Shown one piece after another: positions 1 to 8,476 of a stretch of DNA of 64,000 nt (the stretch's first letter is position 1; each line of letters opens with the position of its first letter). Origin of the DNA: Candidatus Phyllobacterium onerii (GTDB lineage: Bacteria > Pseudomonadota > Alphaproteobacteria > Rhizobiales > Rhizobiaceae); contig NZ_JAQMHX010000003.1 of assembly GCF_028331445.1 (NCBI RefSeq), forward strand, positions 1 to 64,000, written 5' to 3'. A program made the translations under genes and the position numbers. The notes below the pieces were generated by a model that was not told where the DNA came from, did not search any database, and saw only the letters and a program-made list of their open reading frames with translations.

Positions 1-96
1 TGTTGCCCAAACCTCGGACGGTCGCTTGCCGCAGCGGCTGCGGGCTGTGAATGAGCCCGCAGCCGCATCAACAAAATACCTCATCCCAAACAAACA

Positions 97-266
97 ATCC
101 TCGGGCTTGACCTGAGGAGCATCACGGGTCCGTTTGCTCGACTGGATCCAGTCGAGCAATAGAATGCAATTCGTCGTTATAAATCCGCATCTATCTGGAA
201 TGCGTCGGGAAGGTGCAATGTGCGGGCTTCTTGACCGTCGGTCCTCGGGTCAGGCCCGACGATGAC
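97..266. repeat. RIME-like palindromic intergenic repeat
   Basis: Two inverted arms, 97-122 and 241-266, match at about 20 of 23 aligned positions when one is reverse-complemented. Each arm is itself nearly palindromic around a CTCGGG..GACC..GAGG core, the look of dispersed intergenic palindromes (RIME-like) in rhizobial genomes. Between the arms, 134-159 is a perfect 26-bp palindrome centred on GGATCC. No convincing gene covers 1-288. That it is a mobile or repeated element is inference from shape; no second copy was seen in this window. Confidence 0.55.
134..159. repeat. Perfect 26-bp palindrome
   Basis: The 13-bp half TTGCTCGACTGGA is followed directly by its reverse complement, with no spacer. 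It could form a cruciform or be a dimer binding site. It lies inside the larger inverted-repeat element at 97-266. Confidence 0.8.
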
Positions 267-288
267 GGAGACGTAGGTGCGTTGTCGC

Positions 289-873
289 TCAGATGACCGA
301 CAGTGTCCACGTGACAATATCGTTCGAGGCACTATCAAAGGCTCTGTCAAGCGCGGCGATATAGGATGCATTGCCCTCGCCGCTGACTCGCGATGTCGCG
401 CGGAACACACGCGCGGCGCGCACAGTCCCATTCTTGTCGTTCAATATCTTGATGGCGATTTCGACAATCGCGATCCGGCCGCTGGATACATTGATATTGA
501 AAGTGCGGATGTCGCTGATCACTTGATAGTCGATGGCAAGGCCTTCACCTGGACGCCCGACACCGCCAAGACGACCTGTGCTCTCGAAGGCCTGGACCAG
601 CCGTGATTGTACGATATTCGGCAAGCGATCAGCCCATTGCGCACCCTTCAAGAAGGAAATCGAATTCGGGCCTGATCGAACGACAATATTTTCGCCATCC
701 AGCGCTTTGAGAGCGGAGGGTGCCGCGATCAGAATCTGACGGCCCTGCTTCTTCGGTGAAGAAACGTCTGGCGAAGCGCTGGAAAGATCGAAAGTATCAA
801 GCTTCTTGGAGCTTGCGCAGGCTGAAACGGACAAAGCCAACAGCAGAGCGGCAATAGTCGTTCTTGTTTTCAC
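289..873 (-). CDS. ABC-type transport auxiliary lipoprotein (PqiC/ABC_trans_aux family)
   Basis: A lipoprotein of about 194 residues, expected in the periplasm, anchored to a membrane and working with the upstream MCE transporter. A GTG at 873 is preferred over the ATG at 909: GAGGGG sits about 5 nt before the GTG, and the product then begins with a short basic stretch, a hydrophobic segment and a lipobox-like VSAC near residue 20. The remainder matches the PF03886-type family, which often follows mlaE-mlaF-mlaD in alphaproteobacteria. It is the last gene of that operon, 72 bp after mlaD. Its exact role is not established; it may stand in for the missing MlaC/MlaA partners (inference). Confidence 0.75.
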   Translation of the reverse strand: MKTRTTIAALLLALSVSACASSKKLDTFDLSSASPDVSSPKKQGRQILIAAPSALKALDGENIVVRSGPNSISFLKGAQWADRLPNIVQSRLVQAFESTGRLGGVGRPGEGLAIDYQVISDIRTFNINVSSGRIAIVEIAIKILNDKNGTVRAARVFRATSRVSGEGNASYIAALDRAFDSASNDIVTWTLSVI

Positions 874-945
874 CAGCGCCCCTCTGTCCGTGTCATGCGA
901 ACGCACCAACCCCGTTGACTTTCATGCGATGCGAATCGCCCAAAG

Positions 946-1938
946 TCAACGGCGTGTGCGTCCGTCATACTCCGGAACGCTTCCGCCTCCACCAAAAATT
1001 ACGCGCTGCGGGTTCTTTTCAAGGTCGGTGATCGCCCGTTCGATGCGCTGAACTGACTGACGGCTCTCGTTTACGAGCGCCTGTACGTCGCGCAGGCCCT
1101 GCCCGGAGAATCGGTTGATGTTATCGGTGATCGGCCCGAGCCGGGCGTTCAGATTGTCGGCAACCGCGCGATAGGATTTGAGTGTATCCTGCGCCTCCCT
1201 GACGACGCTGCCATCCTGATCCGACAGCTGCTTGTCGAGCTTGGCAAGAACGCCATCAACCCGCGTCGATGCACTGTTAAGCCGGGTCATCATTTGCCGC
1301 GCTTCTTTCACCACGGCCTGAACATCTTCGGCACTTTGGCTGAATTTATCGATGACATCGGAATTGTTGGCCAGTGCATCGGTAAACTTCTTGGTATTGT
1401 TGACCGTGTCGACCAACGGCCCCTTCACTTCGGTAATGAAGCTTTCAATGGAACCCACTGCACCATCCACACGCTCAAGAATTGTCTGCGCCTTCTGCAA
1501 AAGGTTGTTCACGACCGAAGGATCGGCATCCATGCGCGCGATCTGATCGTCCTTGGCAGCTTCTTCCAGGAGGTTGGGCTCGTTGAGCTTACCACCCTTG
1601 AGCTCGATGAAGGCCTGTCCGGTCAGGCCGGCAAAGCCCAATGTCGCCTGCGTGGAACGGGTGATGGGCGTCGTCGCGTTGACTTCTGTCTGCGCAATAA
1701 CCGCATCGGGATTATTGGCATCGATCGACAGGCGACGAACACTGCCAACCTTGATACCGTTGAACAGGACCTGGCTGCCTTCAGCCAGCCCGGTAACGGA
1801 GCCGACAATGCGGATTTCAAGCGTCGCGGTTTCACTACGATCACCATACCGGGCGATCCAATAGACGAATCCAAAGGCGAGGATGCACACTACGAGCGTG
1901 AAGACACCGACCAGGACATAGTTGGCTTTCGTTTCCAT
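946..1938 (-). CDS. mlaD: MlaD family MCE-domain lipid transport protein
   Basis: A 330-residue inner-membrane anchored protein. Residues about 8-29 form a single N-terminal transmembrane segment. An MCE (mammalian cell entry) domain follows at about 39-116. The long helical remainder, about 140-310, is rich in heptad-like patterns and is expected to form the tunnel or coiled-coil assembly. MCE proteins bind phospholipids and pass them between membranes with an MlaE permease and MlaF ATPase. The gene starts 3 bp after the stop of mlaF and is clearly cotranscribed with it. The C-terminus is longer than in E. coli MlaD (183 aa), as is usual for this family in alphaproteobacteria. Confidence 0.9.
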   Translation of the reverse strand: METKANYVLVGVFTLVVCILAFGFVYWIARYGDRSETATLEIRIVGSVTGLAEGSQVLFNGIKVGSVRRLSIDANNPDAVIAQTEVNATTPITRSTQATLGFAGLTGQAFIELKGGKLNEPNLLEEAAKDDQIARMDADPSVVNNLLQKAQTILERVDGAVGSIESFITEVKGPLVDTVNNTKKFTDALANNSDVIDKFSQSAEDVQAVVKEARQMMTRLNSASTRVDGVLAKLDKQLSDQDGSVVREAQDTLKSYRAVADNLNARLGPITDNINRFSGQGLRDVQALVNESRQSVQRIERAITDLEKNPQRVIFGGGGSVPEYDGRTRR

Positions 1939-1941
1939 AGA

Positions 1942-2811
1942 TTACTTCGTCTGATCCTGCTCTGCCCTGGGTTGTCCTTTGGTCTGCTCGTGCGTTGATC
2001 GCCGCCTGTTGTCGCCGTTGGAGACTATCTGGCGTGCGCGCTTTCCGCGGAAATATTCCTGAACCCACGGATCGTCGAACGCCAGCATGTCCTCAATCGT
2101 TCCCTCAACGAGAACTTTCTTCTTTCCCAATACCGCGATTCGGTCGCAAACGGCGAACAAGCTGTCGAGGTCGTGAGTCACCATATAAACTGTCAAACCC
2201 ATCGTATCGCGCAAATTGGCGATGAGTTCGTCGAATTCCGCCGCACCAATCGGATCGAGACCCGAAGTCGGCTCGTCAAGAAAGACGATTTCCGGATCAA
2301 GCGATAAGGCGCGCGCCAGTGCGGCGCGCTTGATCATCCCGCCTGAAAGCTCCGATGGGAACTTTTCAGCTGTATCCGCTTTGAGGCCGACCAGTTCGAT
2401 TTTCAGGCGCGCAAGTTCATCCATGAGCCTTTGCGGAATATCGAGGTATTCCCGCATCGGCACCTGGATATTTTCAAGCACCGTCAGGGCAGAAAACAAC
2501 GCGCCCTGCTGGAACAACACGCCCATGCGCATGTCGACGCCTAGCTTCTCTTGTTCCGAGGCGCGATCAATATCATGACCGAAGATCTTGATCTGTCCGC
2601 TCTGTTTCTGATTAAGACCGAGGATCGCCCGCATCAGCACCGATTTGCCCGTGCCTGATGCCCCGACGAAACCCAAAATCTCGCCGCGATAGACGTCGAG
2701 CGAGAGATTATCCAGAATCTTCGCCCTGCCGAATGACACGCTGACATCCTTCACCGAAAGGATCACTTCTTGCGCGTCAATGTCAGGTTGTTTGCTTGTT
2801 GCCGGCGTCAT
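1942..2811 (-). CDS. mlaF: Mla-type ABC transporter ATP-binding protein
   Basis: A 289-residue cytoplasmic ATPase that powers the MlaE/MlaD lipid transporter. Visible motifs are Walker A GASGTGKS (about residue 51-58), an LSGGM signature, and Walker B IVFLDEPTSGLDP. The C-terminal 40 residues are charged and low in complexity (RRRSTHEQTKGQPRAEQ). The gene lies 7 bp after mlaE and 3 bp before mlaD, consistent with one transcript. Confidence 0.92.
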   Translation of the reverse strand: MTPATSKQPDIDAQEVILSVKDVSVSFGRAKILDNLSLDVYRGEILGFVGASGTGKSVLMRAILGLNQKQSGQIKIFGHDIDRASEQEKLGVDMRMGVLFQQGALFSALTVLENIQVPMREYLDIPQRLMDELARLKIELVGLKADTAEKFPSELSGGMIKRAALARALSLDPEIVFLDEPTSGLDPIGAAEFDELIANLRDTMGLTVYMVTHDLDSLFAVCDRIAVLGKKKVLVEGTIEDMLAFDDPWVQEYFRGKRARQIVSNGDNRRRSTHEQTKGQPRAEQDQTK

Positions 2812-2818
2812 TTCTGGC

Positions 2819-3994
2819 TCAAAAGTTTATCGATGCGTAGAAGACTGCGAAGATGCCATCGACCACGATAACGACGAAAATGGACTTCACGACGGACGCC
2901 GTCACCCGCTGACCGAGAGACTCAGCACTGCCACCAACTTTCATGCCCTCCACCGATGCCATGATGCCGATAATCATCGCCATGAACGGCGCTTTGATCA
3001 GACCGGCCAGATAGCTCGACGTATCGATTGCGTCACGCAGCCGCTGAATAAACGCATCGGGCGTGATACCGGAATAGGCCCAGGTGATTCCCATTGCACC
3101 GCCCAACGCTGCGAAATCCGCAATGATCGTCAACAATGGCAGGGCAATCACTAGGGCCACCAGACGCGGAAATACCAGAACGCCGACCGGATTGAGACCG
3201 ATGACGGTGAGCGCATCGGTCTCTTCACGCATTTTCATCGAGCCGATTTCGGCCGTGATGGCACTTCCCGAACGGCCGGCAATCATGATGGCGGTCAGAA
3301 GCACGCCGATCTCGCGCAACACCAGAATACCGACAAGATCGACGACGAATATCTCTGCGCCGAAATAACGAAGCTGGAACGCGCCCTGCTGGGCGATGAT
3401 CGCACCGATGATCGTTGACATCAGCACCACCACCGGCACGGCGCCGATACCCATGCTGTCGAGCTGGTGCACGATCGCTGCCGGCCTGATGCCGCTGCGC
3501 CCGCTGCCCTTCATCTGGGCGCCGCGCACGGTTGCACCGAGGATATGCATGGCTTTGGTGAAGTCGTCGCCAAAGGCGTATACGGTTCTGCCGATGGTTT
3601 CCAAAAAGCGAATCAGCAGGGATGGCCGCTCGATATGAACCGGCTCCTCAGGTGCCGAAGCAGCTTCGCCGACTGCTTCGAACAAGGCGCCCCAGCTTTC
3701 GGATTGTCCTTCGACGGTGACCTGCTTGCCAGCTTTCTCCAGTGTGGTTCGCAGGCGTTCTATCAGCCATGTTCCTGCGGTATCCAGCAATTCAATGCCG
3801 GAAACCTCGATTATTGCACTGGAAAAACTGTGATCGTGGGCAATTTCGCGCATGCGGTCATCGACACGGCGAACATTGCGTGTGGTCCATGCACCCGATA
3901 GCGTGATCGTCGCGCGGTCGCCGTCCTTGCTGAATTCAACGTGAGGCGGCGCTGCGGTAGAAGCACTTGAATTGTTTGCTCTATCGGTCAACAT
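2819..3994 (-). CDS. mlaE: MlaE-type ABC permease with N-terminal STAS domain
   Basis: About 391 residues from the ATG at 3994. The open frame runs on to 4204, but that extension is non-conserved-looking and would overlap the divergent gene at 4052. Residues about 20-115 form a STAS domain, the fold of the separate MlaB protein in E. coli. Residues about 135-385 form the polytopic permease, with the MlaE-family stretch around VLREIGVLLTAIMIAGRSGS. The protein thus combines MlaB and MlaE. It is first in the operon mlaE-mlaF-mlaD-lipoprotein. Its promoter must lie in the short 3995-4051 divergent gap. Confidence 0.9.
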   Translation of the reverse strand: MLTDRANNSSASTAAPPHVEFSKDGDRATITLSGAWTTRNVRRVDDRMREIAHDHSFSSAIIEVSGIELLDTAGTWLIERLRTTLEKAGKQVTVEGQSESWGALFEAVGEAASAPEEPVHIERPSLLIRFLETIGRTVYAFGDDFTKAMHILGATVRGAQMKGSGRSGIRPAAIVHQLDSMGIGAVPVVVLMSTIIGAIIAQQGAFQLRYFGAEIFVVDLVGILVLREIGVLLTAIMIAGRSGSAITAEIGSMKMREETDALTVIGLNPVGVLVFPRLVALVIALPLLTIIADFAALGGAMGITWAYSGITPDAFIQRLRDAIDTSSYLAGLIKAPFMAMIIGIMASVEGMKVGGSAESLGQRVTASVVKSIFVVIVVDGIFAVFYASINF

Positions 3995-4051
3995 CACACA
4001 CACATATCGAGTCTCGTGCTTCCTGTCACTTGAACAATTAAGGCGTGAAAT

Positions 4052-5035
4052 ATGGTTGTGAGCGTAGAAATATCGGTGGAGCGCTGGCCCATTGCCGGAA
4101 CATTTACGATCTCTCGCGGCTCGAAAACCGAGGCAGCCATTGTGCTGTGTACACTGTCTGACGGAACGGTCACTGGACGTGGCGAGTGCGTGCCCTATGC
4201 ACACTATGGCGAGAGCCTGGACTCCGTTTGCGCAGAGATCGAAAGATTGCGCGAGGCATTGGCAAATGGCGCTACACGAGACGATTTGCCGGCATTGATC
4301 GGTGCTGGCGCGGCCCGCAATGCGATCGATTGCGCATTGTGGGACCTGGAGGCAAAACGCAGCGGCAAAGCTGTGACTGATATTCTTGGATTGTCACCTT
4401 TGCACGATCTGACGACAGCAGTGACCGTTTCATTCGGCGATGCCCCGACCATGGCTGCCGCGGCTCGGGACTTCGCGGACCGTCCGTTGATCAAGGTCAA
4501 GGTTGGCGGCGAGAACGATGCCGAGCGCATTCGAGCGGTCGCGGACGCCGCACCGTCAAGCCGTATCATCCTTGATGCCAATGAAGGCTGGAGCGAGGAA
4601 AACATTGTTCAGAACATGTTGGCCGCAGCGAAGGCTGGTGTCGTCCTCATCGAACAGCCTCTACCTGCCGGCAAAGATGCCATCCTCACCAAAATTCCGC
4701 ATCCGGTGCCCATCTGTGCTGATGAGAGTGCCCATGGCACAGACGATCTCCACACACTCCTTGGCCGCTACGACAGCATCAATATCAAGCTCGACAAAAC
4801 GGGAGGCCTCACCGAAGCGCTGCGGATGCAGAAGCGTGCCCGGGAGCTTGGGTTTGGCATCATGGTCGGATGCATGGTCGGGACGTCCTTGGCCATGGCG
4901 CCTGCAGTACTACTGGCGCAGGATGCGGATTTCATCGATCTCGATGGACCGCTGATCCTGCGCGAAGACCGCAAACCCGGCCTTTTGTTCCAAGGTAGCC
5001 GCGTCTCACCGCCACTCCCCGAACTGTGGGGTTAA
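4052..5035 (+). CDS. dgcA: Enolase-superfamily dipeptide epimerase / N-acetyl-D-Glu racemase (DgcA-like)
   Basis: A 327-residue enolase-superfamily enzyme of the muconate lactonizing subgroup. Catalytic and metal elements are visible: the KVK lysine motif in LIKVKVGG (about 149-156), the three metal ligands in LDANEGW, EQP and CADES, and the distal lysine in NIKLDKTGG. This pattern fits L-Ala-D/L-Glu epimerases and the related N-acetyl-D-glutamate racemase DgcA; sequence alone does not separate these substrates. No dgcN (DUF1611) partner is in the window. The 3' end overlaps the convergent MFS gene by 4 bp. Confidence 0.8.
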   Translation: MVVSVEISVERWPIAGTFTISRGSKTEAAIVLCTLSDGTVTGRGECVPYAHYGESLDSVCAEIERLREALANGATRDDLPALIGAGAARNAIDCALWDLEAKRSGKAVTDILGLSPLHDLTTAVTVSFGDAPTMAAAARDFADRPLIKVKVGGENDAERIRAVADAAPSSRIILDANEGWSEENIVQNMLAAAKAGVVLIEQPLPAGKDAILTKIPHPVPICADESAHGTDDLHTLLGRYDSINIKLDKTGGLTEALRMQKRARELGFGIMVGCMVGTSLAMAPAVLLAQDADFIDLDGPLILREDRKPGLLFQGSRVSPPLPELWG

Positions 5036-6234
5036 CCCTCTCGTTGCTCCAGCCCTAGCGAAACGATGGCGAGGCCGAGACCGCAGGCAGCGAGGAAAAC
5101 CATCACGTAAAAACCATTGATTCCGGTGGCGCTGTAGAGCGGGCCCGACGCCATGGTAGCGATGGCGAGCGATGTACCGATGAAGAACGTCGAAAGCCCC
5201 TGTGCGGTGCCGCCGCGTTCCTCGGGAATGGTCAGGGCTATCATTTTCTGCATGCCGAGAAACGACAATGCGAATGAAAACGCGTGCAGGCTCTGGACGG
5301 CGAGAAACCCGGCAACGCCAAGACTGGCGGGTGCAATAAGCGGAAAAACCGCCCAACGGAACATCGCAGCGGCCGAGCCGATGATCAGGACTTTAGCCGG
5401 ATGCAGGCGCCCGAACAGTCGACGGAAAAACGTAAACATGATGACTTCGGCGACGACGGAAATCGACCAAAGGGCGCCGATCATAGTCTCTTCGATACCA
5501 ATCGATTTCCAGTAGATAGCGGAAAAGCTGTAGCCATAGGCATGGCTCGCTTGCGTGATGCCGGTGGCAATGAGAAAGGTGACGAAAGCCGGCCTGCGCA
5601 GCGCCCTTCCCGCATCGGCGATATCCACATCCGATAGCGGTGAAAGACGCCGCGGCTTGCCGATGCGCGGCACGATGAAGCTCATGCCACACGCTGCAAT
5701 CAGCGTGGCTAAAAGTGCCCACGGGATGATGTGCTCACCCACCTGCTGGATCAACACCCCGCCAACGAAAGACGTGAGCAGAAACGATATCGAGCCCCAG
5801 ACGCGCATTCTGGCGAAATCGGCGCCATACCGGCGGACGCCGGACAGCGCGATCGTGTCGGCTAGCGGCACCTGCGACGTCCATGGCGGCGCAAGTATCA
5901 GGGATACGATCAGAATTCCGATGAAGCCGAACGGGACGAAATAGAAGGCCGCGACGATGACGGCCAGGATTGTCGCCATGGTCAATATGTGAGCGCGGTC
6001 ATTCGAACGGTCGGCGAGCATCGATACCAGCGGCGCGGCGACAACGCGCACGAACAACGGCATCGACAATACGATGGAGATTTGCGTCGGTGTCAGCGCG
6101 CGATATTCGAGCCACAAGGGAAAGTATGGCAGATGCAAGCCGCTTGATGTGAAAATCGCAAAATAAGCCAGTGCAACCCGCAGCTCGAAGCGAAACGGCA
6201 TGTCCTGGATAGGGTCCGCTGCAGCGGCTGTCAT
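5032..6234 (-). CDS. MFS transporter (MFS_1-like, phenylpropionate/nucleoside permease type)
   Basis: A 400-residue inner-membrane protein with about 12 hydrophobic segments. The start includes the typical YFAIFTSSGLHLPYFPLWL stretch of the HcaT/NupG-like MFS_1 group, and loop 2-3 carries the ADRSNDRAHIL arginine motif. The substrate cannot be told from sequence. It converges on the dgcA-like gene with a 4-bp overlap, so the two are not cotranscribed. The 6235-6362 gap upstream holds its promoter; I see no distinct site there. Confidence 0.85.
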   Translation of the reverse strand: MTAAAADPIQDMPFRFELRVALAYFAIFTSSGLHLPYFPLWLEYRALTPTQISIVLSMPLFVRVVAAPLVSMLADRSNDRAHILTMATILAVIVAAFYFVPFGFIGILIVSLILAPPWTSQVPLADTIALSGVRRYGADFARMRVWGSISFLLTSFVGGVLIQQVGEHIIPWALLATLIAACGMSFIVPRIGKPRRLSPLSDVDIADAGRALRRPAFVTFLIATGITQASHAYGYSFSAIYWKSIGIEETMIGALWSISVVAEVIMFTFFRRLFGRLHPAKVLIIGSAAAMFRWAVFPLIAPASLGVAGFLAVQSLHAFSFALSFLGMQKMIALTIPEERGGTAQGLSTFFIGTSLAIATMASGPLYSATGINGFYVMVFLAACGLGLAIVSLGLEQREG

Positions 6235-6362
6235 GGAAAAACTTTCGGAAGATCGAGCGGTTCAGGTGGAATCGCAACCGTGCATTGCCTGAGATTCGCA
6301 ACTATCACGAAATTCGCCAAGCGCCTAGAAACGCTCGAGTATCATCCGCAACTAACATGATG

Positions 6363-7439
6363 CTATTGCGCTGATACCGCTTTGCCGGATTTTACTTTGC
6401 GTGGTGCAGGCGCAGTCGCACTGCCAATCGTCGTCAGCACGCTCTCGAATATATCGGCGCAGGCTTCCCAACTGAAGCCTTTGAGTCTGACGTCGGGATC
6501 GACCTGGCCCATTTCCAGCGCGCTCAACGCAGCCTTTTGCAGATTATCGGAAAGAACGCCCGCGCCTGACGCACCGATGACATCCTTGGGGCCCGGTACG
6601 GGATAACCTGCAACAGGCAGCCCGCAGGCTATGGCCTCAAGCAGGACAAGACCGAACGTGTCCGTGCGGCTCGGAAAGACGAAGACGTCCGATCCCGCAT
6701 AATAGCGAGCAAGGGTTTCCCCTTCTTTCTTGCCGGCAAAAACGGCATCCGGATATTTCCGCTTCAATTCATCCAGATCCGGACCGTCCCCTACGATAAG
6801 TTTGGTGCCAGGCAGATCGAGAGAAAGGAAGGATTCAAGGTTCTTTTCAGGCGCCACACGGCCGACGCAGAGAAAGACAGGTCGGGGCAGTTTGAGATCG
6901 ACATCGGGTTGCGGCCGGAAAAGCGCACGATCAACGCCGCGCGTCCACACTTTCAGCGTCGCAAAGCCGCGTTCGGCCAGTTCGTCATGGATGGACTGTG
7001 TCGGGACCAAGCAATGTTCGGCTGCATTATGGAAACGCCGCAGGAAACTATAGGACCATGACAGAGGCACAGGCAGCCGCTCGCGCAGGTATTCAGGAAA
7101 ACGCGTATGGAAGCTGGTGGTAAAGCGCCAATTATTCTTCAGGCACGCACGGCGTGCCATGATGCCGAGAGGACCTTCGGTTGCGATATGGACGTAAGCT
7201 GGCTGCAGCGCTTCGATCCGCGCTCTGATGGCAAGGGGATGCGTCAACGCCAGGCGGATTTCCGGATAAGTCGGGCAAGGCGCAGAACGATAATCGGCAG
7301 GCGAGATGATCGTCACTTCAAAGCCGCGCACTTCCATTTGCTCACGCAGCTTGGTCAGCGTACGAACCACGCCATTGACCTGCGGATGCCACGCATCCGA
7401 TACGATGACCAGGCGCTTCGCTTGACCGTCAGGCTGCAT
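6363..7439 (-). CDS. agt: GT4-family glycosyltransferase, probable diacylglycerol glycosyltransferase (Agt-like)
   Basis: About 358 residues from the ATG at 7439, which has AAGG 7 nt upstream; an ATG at 7463 is possible. The N-terminal domain starts with the WHPQVNGVVRTL acceptor-side motif. The C-terminal domain shows VGRVAPEKN and the EX7E-type region FGLVLLEAIACGLPV. A. tumefaciens Agt, which sits next to plcP and makes glucosyl- and glucuronosyl-diacylglycerol during phosphate starvation, is the closest known theme. The coding region overlaps the end of the PlcP-like gene by 11 bp, so the two are coupled. The lipid acceptor and sugar are inferred from context. Confidence 0.75.
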   Translation of the reverse strand: MQPDGQAKRLVIVSDAWHPQVNGVVRTLTKLREQMEVRGFEVTIISPADYRSAPCPTYPEIRLALTHPLAIRARIEALQPAYVHIATEGPLGIMARRACLKNNWRFTTSFHTRFPEYLRERLPVPLSWSYSFLRRFHNAAEHCLVPTQSIHDELAERGFATLKVWTRGVDRALFRPQPDVDLKLPRPVFLCVGRVAPEKNLESFLSLDLPGTKLIVGDGPDLDELKRKYPDAVFAGKKEGETLARYYAGSDVFVFPSRTDTFGLVLLEAIACGLPVAGYPVPGPKDVIGASGAGVLSDNLQKAALSALEMGQVDPDVRLKGFSWEACADIFESVLTTIGSATAPAPRKVKSGKAVSAQ

Positions 7440-8250
7440 TCGCCGCCTTTGGACGCTTGTCATCCAGCCTGACGACAGGCGCGAAGCCGGCCTGTTCGCC
7501 GATCAGATGCGTCCAGGAAAGGAGTTCCATGCGACCGTCGAAGTGCTCGACGATGGCCGTGCAGCTTTCAACCCAATCGCCGGTATTGATGTATTCGATG
7601 CCATCGATCTGCTCGATCGTTGCGTGGTGGATATGGCCGCAGATCACGCCATCCGCACCAATGCGCCGGGCCTCGTCCGAAACCACTGTCTGGAACGACC
7701 CGATAAAGTTCACAGCCTTCTTGACGCGGAACTTTGCCCAGGCCGAAAACGACCAGTAACGCAGGCCAAGCATACGCCGTACCTTGTTCATAAGTGTGTT
7801 GATGGCGAGCGCAGCGTCATAGGCCCAATCGCCGAGATAGGCGATGTGGCGGGCATTGCGCACAACAACGTCGAACTGATCACCGTGGATGACGAGGAAT
7901 TTCCGGCCATCCGCAGTCTCATGCATGATCCGGTCCATGACCTCGATGCCGCCGAAGTGCGTCCCCTGGAAATCACGCAGGAACTCGTCATGATTGCCAG
8001 CGATGTAGAGGATACGCGCGCCCTTGCGGCTCTTGCGCAGGAGCTTTTGCACAATGTCATTGTGCTCTTGTGGCCAATGCCAGTTGCGGCGCAGGCGCCA
8101 GCCATCAACAATATCACCAACCAGAAAGATCGTATCGGCGTCGTGGTATTTCAGAAAATCCAGCAGAAAACTGGCCTTCGCACCTTTCGAGCCGAGATGC
8201 ACATCGGACAGGAAAAGCGTGCGGAATTTACGGGCCTCGATCTCGACCAT
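7429..8250 (-). CDS. plcP: Calcineurin-like metallophosphoesterase, probable phospholipase C PlcP
   Basis: A 273-residue phosphoesterase with all five metal-binding blocks: LSDVHLG, VGDIVDG, GNHDEF, IHGDQFD and GHIHHA. It resembles UDP-2,3-diacylglucosamine hydrolase in fold, and Sinorhizobium PlcP belongs to this group; PlcP removes the head group of phosphatidylcholine to give diacylglycerol when phosphate is scarce. Coupling to a GT4 glycosyltransferase that would use that diacylglycerol supports PlcP over LpxH. A PHO-box-like site lies about 65 bp upstream. An LpxH-type lipid A role remains possible. Confidence 0.75.
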   Translation of the reverse strand: MVEIEARKFRTLFLSDVHLGSKGAKASFLLDFLKYHDADTIFLVGDIVDGWRLRRNWHWPQEHNDIVQKLLRKSRKGARILYIAGNHDEFLRDFQGTHFGGIEVMDRIMHETADGRKFLVIHGDQFDVVVRNARHIAYLGDWAYDAALAINTLMNKVRRMLGLRYWSFSAWAKFRVKKAVNFIGSFQTVVSDEARRIGADGVICGHIHHATIEQIDGIEYINTGDWVESCTAIVEHFDGRMELLSWTHLIGEQAGFAPVVRLDDKRPKAANAA

Positions 8251-8315
8251 GATGCTGATCTCCGTTCAGCTGACGCAAAGGAGCGTCCATTTGCGCTGAC
8301 ACAAACCTGATTCAT

Positions 8316-8333
8316 GCAACAGTCTTATGACGG
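8316..8333 (-). promoter_or_regulatory. Candidate PHO box upstream of plcP-agt
   Basis: Read on the minus strand, CCGTCATAAGACTGTTGC has two 7-base half sites 11 bp apart: CCGTCAT (6 of 7 to CTGTCAT) and CTGTTGC (4 of 7). It lies 66-83 bp before the plcP start, a normal distance for PhoB control. The second half is weak, so this is a proposal, resting largely on the known phosphate control of plcP homologues. Confidence 0.4.
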
Positions 8334-8476
8334 CACGTAAAAGTGCGTGTTTCGGCACGATAGGCACTTGCAACGAAATCGCGTTCCGTTATGCCTCTGG
8401 ATGACATTTTAGCGTGCTGGAAAATTTGAATCGCCAGTGTATAAACGCGCGAGCCAAATCCCGGAGGACATCGTCA

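Noticed and set aside
177-431. 84-codon minus-strand frame at the left edge
   Set aside because: It overlaps the lipoprotein gene end and the palindromic repeat and has no ribosome site or domain.
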